Shown here: positions 46,454 to 57,701 of the stretch, piece after piece
Layout: each line of letters begins with the position of its first letter
Position numbering within the stretch: position 1 is the first letter of the stretch
Source of the DNA: Verticillium longisporum
Lineage: Eukaryota > Ascomycota > Sordariomycetes > Glomerellales > Plectosphaerellaceae
Length of the DNA stretch: 64,000 bases
Assembly: GCA_019188255.1 (NCBI GenBank)
Contig: JAETXT010000002.1
Coordinates: 5,518,001 to 5,582,000, forward strand
Direction of reading: 5' to 3'
Notes under the pieces: generated by a model
Database searches by the model: none
The model's input: the letters and a program-made list of their open reading frames with translations, nothing else
Told to the model about the DNA's origin: nothing
Translations under genes and position numbers: made by a program

Positions 46454-48526
46454 CTAGCGAAGCCACTGCACAATCTTGGACACGCGGTCAGGAATCAGCC
46501 TGCCGACCCCCTGCAGCCCGTGCCGGTCGACGGCTTGCAGCTTCTCGTCGCCTCGGAACCGAGCGAGACCCGTGTCGCCGACCGCGGCCTTCCCAGGGTC
46601 CGTCACCTGCGTGGCCATGTCGTAACCCGCGCGCATCGACCCGACGACGCCGACCGCCGAGTACGAAGGCCCAGCCACGGCAAGCTGGCCGTTGAACGCA
46701 GCCGACAGCTCGCCGTCGGCGCGCGCCATGAGCTCGCGGTGCCCGACGTGGTGCTGCGGGATGCAGTCCTTGTTGGTGCGCGCGAGCATGATGCACCGCT
46801 CATCCGGGTCGATGCCGAGGTGATCGTGGAGGATCTCGCGCACCTTGGCCTTCGCGTCCTCCTCGGCGTACGTACCCTTCATGAGCACGAACATCTTGGT
46901 GCCGTTCGGCTCGTCGAACGGCTTGGGCAGCGCGTCCGAGTCGAAGAAGACACCGAGCAGACCGTCGAGGTCGTTGCTCGAGTTGTCGTGGCGCGGCAGG
47001 AGATAACCGAGGCCTTGGTACGGGTGGTTGAGGCCTTCCTTGGGATACCAGACGTTGACGGCCGTGATGGTGACCGACTCGGTCGACGCGAGAGCCGGGA
47101 GGTGTTTGGGCGCAAGCCTGAAGAGGTGCTTGCTGTTGATGGTGGAGATGACCTTGTCATACGCCGCGGGCGAGGCGCCATCGGCAGTGGAGAGCTGGTG
47201 AACGAGGTCAGTCAACGTTCGCTCGTCATACGGCAGTGAGTGACGGTGGGAATTGGAAGCCATTCAAATCAGAAGGAAGGCAACGGAAAATTTCGACATC
47301 GTTTTTGCGCTTTTCCGACAAGACGATAAAGGTTTACATCCGCAATATTTCATCATGAAAGGCAGTGGTGGTGGTAGAGAGAAAGGAAGCAGGTTAAACG
47401 TACCATGACCTTGCGGGCAGCCGAGTCGAATTCCACCTTGCTGATGGATTGACCCAGCTTTATCTCGACATTGGGCTTGTCCCGCAGGCTCTTGGCCATG
47501 GCCTTGGGAATGGAACCCATGCCCTCGGGGAAGGCGATCAAGGCTCCCTGGTGGCTCAGCTTGACCATGTCGCGGACCTCTTCGGTGAGAAGCTGCGTCA
47601 CCAAAGCGAGTTCATGCGCGGGAAGGTGCGCCAGGTGCGGGAGAGGCTCCTTCAGCCAGTAGTTGTGCCAGGGCTTGGGCATGACAGACTGCATGGACAG
47701 CCGGTCAATATCGCCGCCCCAGATGCCGTGCAGCACAGCCGAGGCGAACTGATCGACGGTGCGAGACTCGCCCGCCGCCATGCGGAGGAATTCGCCGACA
47801 GACATGTCCTTGGGGAGACGCTTATCAGAGCGGTCCGCGAAGGTGCCAAGGCGGTTGCGCTTCATACGCCAGAATCCCTTGAGCATGGGCTTCCAGAGAA
47901 GCTTGATCATGTTCTTCGGCGTGACGGCGGTGATGTTGCCATCAATGCGAACATAGCGCGTGCCGCCTGGCCTGAAGCTGGGCATGATGTCAAGGTCGTT
48001 GAGCTGTGGCAGGGATCATGTTAGCACATGGCTCGACATGCTCGATACAAGCGGCAAGCGGGAGGAGACAACGCACCAGCGTGAAGAGCACCAGGTCATC
48101 CATTTTCCAGGTGTCCCGGGCATAGCTCCGCAGCGTGCGAGGGCCGCGCTCAAACTGCACGACGCTCTTCTGGCCATTCTGCTCAAACTCAACCTTTTGG
48201 GTGTCGAGCCAGCCACCGATGCGATCACTCGCCTCGTAGACGGTGATCTTGGTGCCGACAGGCACAGACTTGGCAAGGAAGTGCGCCGTCGTCAGACCTG
48301 TGATGCCACCGCCAATGACGGCGATGCTTTGCGGCTCGCTCGAGGCGTGCGTCGCGAGGCCACGTCGCCGAGCGTGCAAGACGCACGCCGACGTAGCACC
48401 GTAGGTCAGACAAGTCGGCCGAGACTTCCGCGGCGCAGCGGTCATCAGGGTCCGAGAGGCCACGCGTGTGTGCGCGACTGCGGCGGTGATGCCATGGCTG
48501 CGGTGGAGGGCTTTGTTGCAGAGCAT
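46454..48526 (-). CDS. HEM14: Protoporphyrinogen oxidase
   Basis: FAD enzyme of the inner mitochondrial membrane that oxidises protoporphyrinogen IX, the penultimate step of haem synthesis. Exons 48526-48077, 48003-47404 and 47194-46454 give 596 aa. A basic presequence (MLCNKALHRSHGITAAVAHT, later VLHARRRGLATHAS) precedes the dinucleotide motif IAVIGGGITGLTTAHFL. Further landmarks: YEASDRIGGWLDT, RGPRTLRSYARD, HGIWGGDIDRLSMQSVMPK, AFPEGMGSIPKAMA and the C-terminal VGSMRAGYDMATQV region. The start at 48526 suits a presequence best; an in-frame ATG at 48586 would add 20 residues. The last intron is long (47195-47403, 209 nt, donor GTACGT): the only strong acceptor (TTCACCAG, with TGACTGAC branch) joins RKVM to LSTADGASPAAYDKVIST. 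A start at an apparent Met further upstream in that exon would be an artefact. Confidence 0.94.
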
Positions 48527-49710
48527 GGTGGAGTGATATGTTCTCAGCATGGACAAGAATACATCTTCGCCGTGTCTATGGACCATTGAGTAGCTCAATG
48601 GTTTGAGGCACGGGGTGAGGGGGAGATATAGGATGCTGGTGACAAAAGTCGGCTGATGGAGAGGAGGGAGAGAAAAAAAGCTAAGCTTTCCGTGTCGTTT
48701 GATGATGAACTGACCTCGGGATCCACTGGAGCTCGGCTATCTTAGCGACCCAATCAGGCCAGGTAGGTACCTGCTGACTAAGTGGTCTTGGTGTGTACAG
48801 TGCGCGGGAGCCAGGTCTGGTCAGGAAGTGAAGGCTGTTCTGGAGGTGTATGTTACAAGCACGTCGGACGAGGGAAATCAGGCAGATTCAGCTTGAGATG
48901 GGTTTTTATTCCGTTGATTATTTTCTTATGTTACCACAGAATAAAGTTGAATGACAAGTTTGATGCGGTGTTGCTGGGATGTCGACTAGTCTTGTGGTGG
49001 ATTACGATGCAAGCGTTAGTCCAGCACGTAGGTTCGAATAGACAACAGTTCACGAAAGAATATGCGTACATGATTGATTTGAAGATTAAGGTGTGTCTCC
49101 TTTCTTCAATATGTTTACGTTGTTTGAACCGAATGTTCCGGTATCGGACGCGAACAATGAACAAGGCAGATATGACTTGCTTGACATATTCAATAGTTCC
49201 AGGCATTTCTGACAATTAGCCATTAACAACATCCCCCGAGATCAGATACAGCCACTCGGCCTCCTTTGATAATCCTGCATCGCATGACACGGCTAACAGG
49301 TAGCTGCATTAGTGTCCTATATCACTGCTCACATCACCTCGAGACATCCCGAGTCTCGAGTGATCACGGCAGCCTATCGTCATAGAGAGCACATACAGCG
49401 AACATCAGCATGCGACGGACATGACAGAGACGGCAGAGCCAGATAGTAACATGGACAGAATTTCAAAATTAGGCCATCGCCGGGCCGTCCCCCAACGCCG
49501 CTGAATGCCATGGCTCGTGAGCCCGATAGGTACAGGTACAACAGGATTTCTTTCATCATTCCATTTCCCATTCGTCATCTTCCAAGTCCCCCCCCCCTCC
49601 CGTCCAGCCCCGAAGGCGATCCGGCCCTTCTCGCCGAGGAGACATACTTTGAAAGAGAACAGTGGCTATTCCCCCCCATTTCGCTGGTTTTTCCTCCTCC
49701 TTTTCCACAT
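48527..49710. promoter_or_regulatory. Intergenic: HEM14 promoter, NAB2 3' flank
   Basis: 1.18 kb. The stretch 48,890-49,215 is visibly more AT-rich than its surroundings and holds a 145-codon open frame without any domain. An AGGTAGGTACCT element lies at about 48760-48771. No gene called. Confidence 0.45.
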
Positions 49711-51325
49711 CTACGTAATCAGCTCCTGCTTCACGACGGCGTCATCCTCCTGTCCCATGGCGCTGTCCTCCGGGACCATGCTCTCATCCCCCTCGCCCTC
49801 GAGAACAAACTTGCGCTCGCTGACGTGGGCGGCACCGCCCTCGGGCGTCCACACCTTGTCCTTGAAGCCGCCCTGCTGGCCCTCGTCGTGCGAGTAGGCG
49901 CAGTGGGGGTTCTTGCAGGGGTTGAAGCGGCACTTGACCTTGACGTGCGTGAACTTGCAGCCGGGCGTCGTGCAGCCCGAGCCGTTGCGGCAGAGGGGCA
50001 TGTCGGGGTGCTTGAAGGGGCACTGCGGGTTGTGGCAGTTGGGGAAGAACTTGCAGTCCTGCTCGCCCTGGTGGGCCAGCTTGGCGGCCGGCGAGGGGTG
50101 GCGGCCGACGCACTTTCTGTTCTTGCAGGCGGCACCGAACGTGCACACGTCGTTCATGTCGACGTGCGTGTTCGGCGGCGCCGCTGGCGACTGGTGGCCA
50201 AACTTGCAGTCGCGGTTGGTGCAGCGGAGGTTGAACTTGCACACCGTGTCCTCGGGGTTGGGGGGCTCGCGCTTCGCCATGTCGACGTCTTCGCCTTCGG
50301 CGCCAGCCTCGCCCTCGCCCTCGGGCTTGTTACTGTTGTGGTTGTTGTTGTTGTTGTGGTGTTGCTTGTTGTTGCGCTGGGGGCGTTGTGTGCGGTCAAA
50401 GAGCGACTTGCCGTGGCGTTGCTGGCCTCCGCCGGCGCCGTTCATGATCTGCTGTTGCAGTTGCGCCATCATCTGTGACTGCTGCTGCATCATAGCCATG
50501 AGGTCCATCTCTCCGCCCTGGGGCATGCCCCAACCGGCGTTCATGCCTCCCATGCCGGGAGGTCCGTTGGCGCGCATGTTCATGCCGCCCATGGCGTTCA
50601 TGCCGGCCTGGATGTTGGCGGCGCGCGCGTTCATGCCGCGACCGCCGCCGCGCATGTTGCCGCGGGGCCCGGTCGGCGGACCGCGGGCGTGCGAGTTGAT
50701 CCTGTCGTTGCCGCGCGTACGGTGCAGAACGGAATCGCCTGTCCTGTCGAGGGCTTTGCCAAGCATGCGCTTCTCGCGGCCGCCCCGAAGGTTGTTGCCA
50801 TTTCGCATGGATCGAGGGCCCGTCGGTCTGTTAAGTCGGGTCAGCGGTGTTCGCGATCGCGTGAATCGAAAAAGGGCGGGAGAGGCAGGGCCAGAGAGGC
50901 AGGGCCAGAGAGGCAGGGCCAGAGAGGAATACGTACGCGTTGAGCTCGATGGCATCGCCGGCATTCATGTCAGTGTCCATCTCGACGTTCGCAGAAGCGT
51001 CTTGCGCGTTCAGGTTGGGCTCTTCCGCGACTTGTGATGGCTGCGCTGCTCCGTTGAGCTGGACGTTCAGAACCTCGACCTGTTCAAACATCCAAGCGAC
51101 GAGTGTGATGACGATGGGGTCGTTGGCGGGAAGGCCAAGGAGTTCTGTCGAGAGCTCGGTGACGATGTCCTCCTGGTTCTTGCCGTTGACGAGGGTGAGA
51201 GTGATGTACTCGGCCAGTGCTGAGGCATCGTTGGACTGTGCGAGGCCGACTTCGATGACCTTTGCCTGGATAGCCTCCGTGAGGGCATCTGCCAGCGGGG
51301 TGTGTTGGGCGACTTGTGTAGGCAT
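49711..51325 (-). CDS. NAB2: NAB2-type CCCH zinc finger poly(A) RNA-binding protein
   Basis: Nuclear poly(A)-binding protein acting in mRNA 3'-end length control and export. Exons 51325-50937 and 50827-49711 give 501 aa. An N-terminal helical PWI-like domain (LADALTEAIQAKVIEVGLAQ through VITLVAWMFEQVEVL) is followed by an Arg/Gly-rich part (NLRGGREKR, GNMRGGGRGMNARAAN), Met/Gly-rich and Gln-rich segments (MMQQQSQMMAQLQQQIM) and an Asn/His run. Five CCCH fingers follow: CKFNLRCTNRDCKFGH, CTFGAACKNRKCVGRH, CKFFPNCHNPQCPFKH, CRNGSGCTTPGCKFTH and CRFNPCKNPHCAYSH. The C-terminus is acidic. The intron (109 nt) carries three 14-bp repeats. This N-terminal domain plus finger spacing is the Nab2/ZC3H14 arrangement. 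CACGTG lies about 250 bp upstream of the start. Confidence 0.94.
50881..50922. repeat. 14-bp tandem repeat in NAB2 intron
   Basis: Three perfect tandem copies of AGAGGCAGGGCCAG in the single intron (50828-50936). Confidence 0.88.
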
Positions 51326-52337
51326 GGTTGCGAGCGCCTCGTAGGCGGGTTTCGCGTGGATGTGTGGGTGCTTGACGTTTGCGCTTGGGTGCGCAGGATG
51401 AAGGAGCTATATAGCGATCGTATCGGGCAGGATGCTCAGACGCGCGTGAAATGGAGGTAGTTAGGTAAATGAGGGTCGGAGAGGCTGCTGTGTTTTCTGA
51501 TGACGGCAAATTCCTGGAGCACCTGCAGCCGCACGCTTTGCCTGATCTGGATTGATGTGGCGCACGAAGTCACGTGTGGTTTTGCTTACGGAGAAACCGA
51601 CTTCTCAGGTGGCAGGCCAAAAGTATAACTGGGGGGTTGGGCAAAAGGTACCTTGGCAGCTTGGGTTCAGAAAGCCAACAGATCGAGGCTTTGAATTATC
51701 AATGTTCTTCGGTCGAGGTCAGTCGAAAGTGATCTTGTTCACTGTCAGCCACAGCGGTCATTGGCGACGGAGATTCGCATTGATCGAAGATTCAAGCTGC
51801 ATCGACATGGTACATCGACATGGTACTATCTAGCTGCATGCCCCTTTCACCTGCTGTTCGCCAAGAAAGGACATGGCCAATGCCATGTAGAGGACAGTTA
51901 CGCTTTCGGGGCTCAGGCTTCTGTTCCTGCCTATGCAACAAAGTGGTCACCCGGGATTCATTCCCTGCCAGTCAAACAAAGTGCCATGACTTCTTGATCA
52001 GGTTGTGCATCCGTCAGAAGGGGCCAATATGACCAACCAATCGCACGAGATGATCCAGACTCCCTCTCTTCATCTTTGATCAGTACCTGCACACCCTGAC
52101 GCCCTTTGGGTCTTGTCCTTCCGACTTTCGACCTCCCCAGCCTCTTCCCTGAGACCCACCCCTTCTTGACCGAATCCACACACCGCAACAATCCCCATTG
52201 GCCACTCATCCATCCTCTGTATCGAATCTGGCACCAAAACTCCCCACCGACAAAACGCCATGCCCTCATATGCCGCACAATTCTCGCAGCTTCCCATCGA
52301 CCGGCCCCTGGTCCAACCAGGGATTTGTTCACAAAAC
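51326..52337. promoter_or_regulatory. Intergenic: NAB2 promoter to tRNA-Pro
   Basis: 1 kb with CACGTG at 51571-51576 and a short tandem duplication of CATCGACATGGTA at about 51,800-51,827. No gene recognised. Confidence 0.5.
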
Positions 52338-52429
52338 GCGCCGTTGGTCTAGTGGTATGATTCTCGCTTAGGGTCACACCCTGAAGCATTGCTTGCGAGA
52401 GGTCCCGGGTTCAATCCCCGGATGGCGCC
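52338..52429 (+). tRNA. tRNA-Pro (AGG), intron-containing, copy 2
   Basis: Same gene as copy 1 at 45972: identical acceptor, D and anticodon arms, AGG anticodon and a 20-nt intron after G37 (ending AGCATTGCT against AGCACAGCT). The T-stem keeps the canonical G53-C61 pair. A Pol III terminator (CTTTTTG) follows. This copy looks fully functional. Confidence 0.95.
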
Positions 52430-54144
52430 CATTCTTTTTGCCCGTCTTGCCTTTGATGGGATCGATTTGCCTTTTTGGCCTTGTGCTTCAGTCTCCCGGT
52501 GCCAAGCTCAGTGATGGTGTCGTTCGTGGGCTGGCTGGGCTGAGGATGGCTCAGGTGCTGGTGCCATTCTGTGCTACTTTGATCTACCATTATCCCACGG
52601 TGTTTGTTGGTCACTCAACATCCTGTCATCCCGTGTGAGGCAAATCAACGTTTCTATCACTTCTCACTCTCTCACTGTGGACTTTGTTCTACCTGGCTCA
52701 TTCGTCACACTTGATTTCCAATCGATCAAGTTGAAAGCCGATAGAGTGCCCAAGACTGCACGCTGCTAGGTGGAGCATCGATGGGGTATAGAGACGTCTG
52801 GCAGCCCGAGCGGCCTCGAACCATTTTCTATCTTCCCGCCCTCGAGTTGCTGGAGCTCGTCAGTCCTTGCAGTGTCCAGATCATGGAGGCCTCCGCGTGC
52901 GGCTCCAACCCAAAGTATAGCCGCCGGACCGATACAAGTTGAGCTTCTTCGGCACGGTTTGTACACTGGCGATACAATGGCTTCATTCTGGTCTTCGTAA
53001 TGACTGCGCGCGGCTTGACGCGCAGTCTGTCGTTGTGAGGATGATCCAACGTAGTTCGTCTCAAAACGCTCAAATATGTTCTTTTTTCCCTCTCTATCCT
53101 TCTCATCCCTTCGAAGCCACCGTGATAAGCTCGCCACGTCATGCGCCCGGTACATAATACCGATCGCGAAAACAGGCAACGTTGGACAAGGTCCGACCAA
53201 CGGCAGTCGTGATATATGGTATGGCCCATTGTCTCTGGCTCATCGCTCTCTGAATCCGGTTTGAACCCCGTTCTAGGGACGATAGTTCCCCTGTAGCGTA
53301 TCGCTCGACACCCGAACGCAGCAGCAGGTCGATGACCGCACAGTCCTATCATATCAAATATCCTCTTCGGCCGATGAGTATAATTCATGTCTACTCTCCT
53401 GATGGGTATATCTAGAGACGCGCGAACAGGCTCCAGCGATGACAACCTCAGGATCACCTCTCGGTCTCAATTTGCAAGATCAAGCCGCTTCTTCTCCTTC
53501 GAATCATCTATAAAGGGTCGCGATTCGTGCGAAATGAGAGCAAAGCAAACTCAGATGTCCTTCCTAGGCTCAAATTGATCATTGAGAAAGTGCAATCGCA
53601 AGCGCTATGTGAGATGACTTTATCCAACCCGCAGGGGCGTGGGCTTCTGGGAGACATCTGTGCCTTTTGCTGCATGTGTACGTCTAACCCTACTTCGGCC
53701 CTCAGCTCAAAGACTGACACAGACTCGTTCGGCTTTAGAGCTCAACGAATGCCGCTTCGATGCCTACAAAGCTCCTTTGCTCTGGTCAGAGCCTGTCGGC
53801 TGCATCCCCCACCCCCAACCACGCCCAGCTTCGGGTGATTCACCTAAGGAAGGAAACGATGTGTATTTGTGGCATGCTCACTCTGGTCCTTTGTTCAAAG
53901 GCCATACTATTCGGCCATGCACTGGCTGATTGGAACCAGGACCATACCAAGCATCAACGAGTTCTCACAGAAACCAAAGACCACGACGCGGAGTTCACCC
54001 ACTGCCAGGTGCACCGAAAATTATATTCAGGGGTATCTGAGGTATCACACGGCCAACCCCCTTTTGCCTGCCCGCCCGCCCGCCCACCTGTCCACTACGC
54101 TTGGTATCAATGAGGTAATGCATCAACTGCCCGCCAACGTCTAC
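52430..54144. other. Gene-free stretch
   Basis: 1.7 kb from the tRNA to the MED14 3' end. Open frames of up to 209 codons (52828-53457, minus) have no recognisable domain and overlap frames on the other strand. No RNA gene or repeat recognised. Confidence 0.4.
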
Positions 54145-57100
54145 TTAATCCAGCACCACGACAGGTGCATTCTTGCCGCCCACCGGTCCCTTGGCCCCCC
54201 CGCCTTGCTTGCCGAAGCTCGGCTTGCGCATCTGGTTCTGGTTGGGCGTCTGGCTCGGCCGCGGCCGTTGAGGCTGCTGGCCCTGCGAAGCCTGAGACGC
54301 TTGCTTCTGGCTCTGGGCCTGGCTCGTCTGCGGCGTGCCGTTGCCCGACCCCTGACTCGAGAAGACCTGGCTGACCTGCGTCGGTAGCCCGGCAGTGGAA
54401 GCGTTATCGTCGGCCGGGCCGTTCCCTGTCGCAAACGCCCTGACGGCGTCGTCCATGGCCTGGATCATCTCAAACACGCCCATGCCCATTTGAGCTACGG
54501 CGCCTGTCGTCAGACCCCTCCAATTCTCCCCCTGGAATCCCACACCCCCTTGAGAACCGCCTTAAATTCGTCGTCCGCGGGCGATGGTGGGCCGCGCTGC
54601 TTACGCGAAGCAAACCAATACGGCTGAGCCTGGCGTTCCTTAGACCGCACATCAATCGTGAGCTGGCGCGCGGGGCCTGCTGTACTTGGCAAAGAGTACC
54701 GGACAGCGAACCAATCGGCCGCCGGGGTCAGGAGCTCGATGTGCCCCTGACCAGCCGCCTCTACTTCCTCCCATTTCTTTTCGAGAGTGTCGAAAACTCG
54801 AAGGATCGGGAGCACGTCCGTCATGTAGGCCATCATGACGCGTAGCCCCTTCTCCGTGTTGACCACCTTGGTGAGCAAGTCAAGAATCCGCAAGTGCGGG
54901 TTATCCGGCTCGAGGATAAGGCGAGTTCCGTTGCGTGACATGTCGAGTACAGCAGTCCATTGCCGGGGCTCGCCAGGTTCTCCGGGGAGGACAGTATCGG
55001 AGTACGAGAACTTGACTTTGCCGAGGCCGACTTCGGTACATTGAACTGCTCCCTTTGCGCACCGCATGGCATCGAGGAAACCGACCAACCTGTCAATCGA
55101 CTTGATGTGGTCGGCAAGTGCCTGCAACACGGGCTTCCCAACGGAGCCGCGGATGTGGAACACGAATTGCCCTGTCCTCCGGTCAAACGCTACGTTCTTG
55201 TCGATTCGCGCCTGAAGTTGCTTAAACTTGTGCTTGTCTTTAACTTTCAACACAGCATCAACACTAATGCCGAGTCCGGCCGTGTCGTTTCCAGCAGAGT
55301 TTGCTGCAGAGGAACCCTTGGTGCCTCTGAAATGAACTTCAACGGTGTCGGCGGGCCATGCCGGAGCGCTCGATTGCACGCGGCGGTCCTGCGCGCGAGT
55401 CTGGGCCAATGAGTCTGGTGAGTCCAAGATGTGCGCAAGCCTGATGAAAATGACGGGTATCCTGATCTGCTGTGTCAAGCATCGGCTCTGCATGTCTTTG
55501 GCGGTGTGGTCAATACGGTTCTTCTTAAGTTCACCAAGCTCGATGGCCTGAGAAATCATTGCGGCGGCTAAACTCGTCAAGTTGTTCCAGAACTTGTCAT
55601 TGAGCTCGGGTTGGCCTTTGGAGAAGGGCAGTTGGATCGAGGTCGTCACTGTACGAGACGCTCCGTTGCGTGTCCTGTTGAGATCAGTAAATAGTTCGGG
55701 GTACGTGCGAGACGGCTATCAACTTACACCTCGATCAACCACCATTCGTCCCCGGCCAGGCTCAGAGACATCAGGACGAACCAGTCTTGACCGAGCCCTT
55801 GTCGCTGGAAAAAGACTGGTTGGAACGGTTCTCTTGTCTTGATGAGTCGCTTGACCTCTTCGTTTCCGACGGGTATCTTCGTCATCGCCCAGCCACAGCT
55901 TCGACCGCGGCGGTTGAACTCGTCCACAACATAGCCCCATCGAATGTTCTCCAGACAGGCCACGCCATCCTCGGCCGGATCCTTGCCGCCGTGGTTGATC
56001 CGTGTTTCTCCTTGTAGACCATATCGTGTATGTGGCTGTATCGCAGCAAAGCCTGTGATGGGCTCGATGAGCAACTTGACCATCTTCTTGCCACCGAGCT
56101 GCATCTCGAGCGATGAATCGAGCGGTTCCGAGCGTGAAATATCGAGCCGCATATAGGCCTGTCTGTTGACGAATCTCGGCGCGGCCGCAAGCTTGTCGTG
56201 GATGGAAAAGAGGATATGTTCGACGTGCTTGGCAATGGCTGACTTGAGTAAAGCCTCTGCTGAGATCTCTTGAATGTTGAGGTGGAGCTTGACGTCTTTG
56301 ATCTCCTTGTTGTCCCGGTACCATCGAGCGACAAGATGGCTGGGGTGTTTTGGATCCGGCAGCCCGTTCTTCTGCTTGCCGCTCTGTACTGCGACCATGA
56401 CCCAGCTTTTCGGTGCTTGAGGGCCGTACCGTGACGTCCAATACTGAATGGCGAGCGCCCGGTTGAGCGGTTCTACCTTGAGGTTGCCAGTCCAAGAGTT
56501 TCGCACGAGGTCGATGGCTTGTCGCTTGAGCTCATTGATCTTGTGGGCGAGGACAAACTCATGGAGGAATCGATAGCAGCCCTCCAGCCCCTCCCGCGAC
56601 AGCACGTCGTTGACCTGCCCCTCCAAGTAAGCCACCAGCGCATCAGATAGCCTCTCAGAGGAAGGCGTGAAGTCGAAGCGAAAGTCGATGAACCAGAATT
56701 GCTTCTCAAAATCCTCGTCGGCAATCGTAAGATCGACTTCGAACTCGCCCTTCACCGTGAAGGTCACCCGGCCCGATTTGATGGTGTAGATCTTGAACTG
56801 ATGTGGATTCTTGTCGTAATCGTCGAGATTGAGGCGCAGAGACAGAAGCGTGTTGAGCTCTTCGATCCACTTCAGCTGTTCTTCCGGCGTTAATGATGGT
56901 GGCGGAATGTATCCCGGCTGTTCCATGTTAGCTTTGGCTCGGAGGCGCATCCGACGATGCGTGCGCATACCTCTGGTATCCAAGGTGCCTCGCCCGTGGT
57001 GAGGATTTGCAGGGCTGTTTTGAGGTCTGGTCTCGGCAGTCTCGCTTGGCCGAGCGAGCGCTTCAGCTCGATCAGCTCGGTGAGGGTAAAATCAAAAGAC

Positions 57101-57701
57101 TTCGCTTCTTGTCAAGGTGTGCTTTGAGATCGATCAGCTTGCTGACCGTAGACGCTTTCCTGCTCCAGTCCGTGATCACCAAGGCCTTGACCCATTTGGT
57201 GTGGGCGTCTTGGGCAAACTTCAACAGTGTAAGCTTCCTCGCCTTGTTCGCTTCGGAGGAGTCATCTGGAGGATCGCCGCCGCCAGTCGCGCTTCCGTTT
57301 ATCGCTGGTGGGGAATACTTGATACGCGCCGCATCCATGATGGCCTTCTCCAGGTCGTCATGCGTTGCCTGAGCAAGTCGAAGAATGATTGTCGATAGTG
57401 GGATGAAGCCTTGTGTGATGTGCTGGATCTCGTCTGGCAAGTCGTTCATTCTCGACCGATTCGGCAGACTGACAGTAGAAGTGCCCCGTTGCGCGTCTTG
57501 TGCGTTGGCAGGCGGAACAGTCTTGTCACCGTGACCGTTCTGGGCCGCTGCGTCACTCGTTCCCGCTGCTGCACCTTTGCCCTTGTCCAGCGCCGCCGGG
57601 CTGTCTACCGCCACCGCTCCTCCGTTGACCTTGACATCCCTGTCATGATTCGAGTGTGCGCCGTTCTGTACCCCGTTCTCCATGTTGATGAGCCCTGGCA
57701 T
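54145..57701 (-). CDS. MED14: Mediator complex subunit 14 (MED14/Rgr1), frame broken twice
   Basis: Architectural backbone of Mediator, bridging head, middle and tail for RNA polymerase II transcription. Exons 57701-56971, 56917-55728 and 55674-54145. After a disordered Gly/Ala-rich leader, the conserved start LPDEIQHITQGFIPLSTIIL is followed by LARPDLKTAL-like RLPRPDLKTALQILTTGEAPW, LNTLLSLRLNLDDYDKNPHQ and GEFEVDLTIADEDFEKQFWF. The tail of the protein is Gln/Ser-rich (SQAQSQKQASQASQGQQPQR). Two one-base losses break the frame: near 57094-57097 (T4 on the coding strand where T5 gives KRSLFDFTLTELIELKR) and at 54528-54532 (G5 where G6 gives DSRGENWRGLTTG). Adding both yields 1150 aa, a normal length. 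Both fall in homopolymers of an essential gene, so assembly error is the likely cause. Confidence 0.93.

Noticed and set aside
48890..49215. AT-richer segment as a degraded transposon
   Set aside because: No terminal repeats, no transposase or polymerase fragment, and no clear C-to-T mutation pattern visible.
52828..53457. 209-codon open frame on the minus strand
   Set aside because: No domain and competing frames on both strands; no start or splice evidence.
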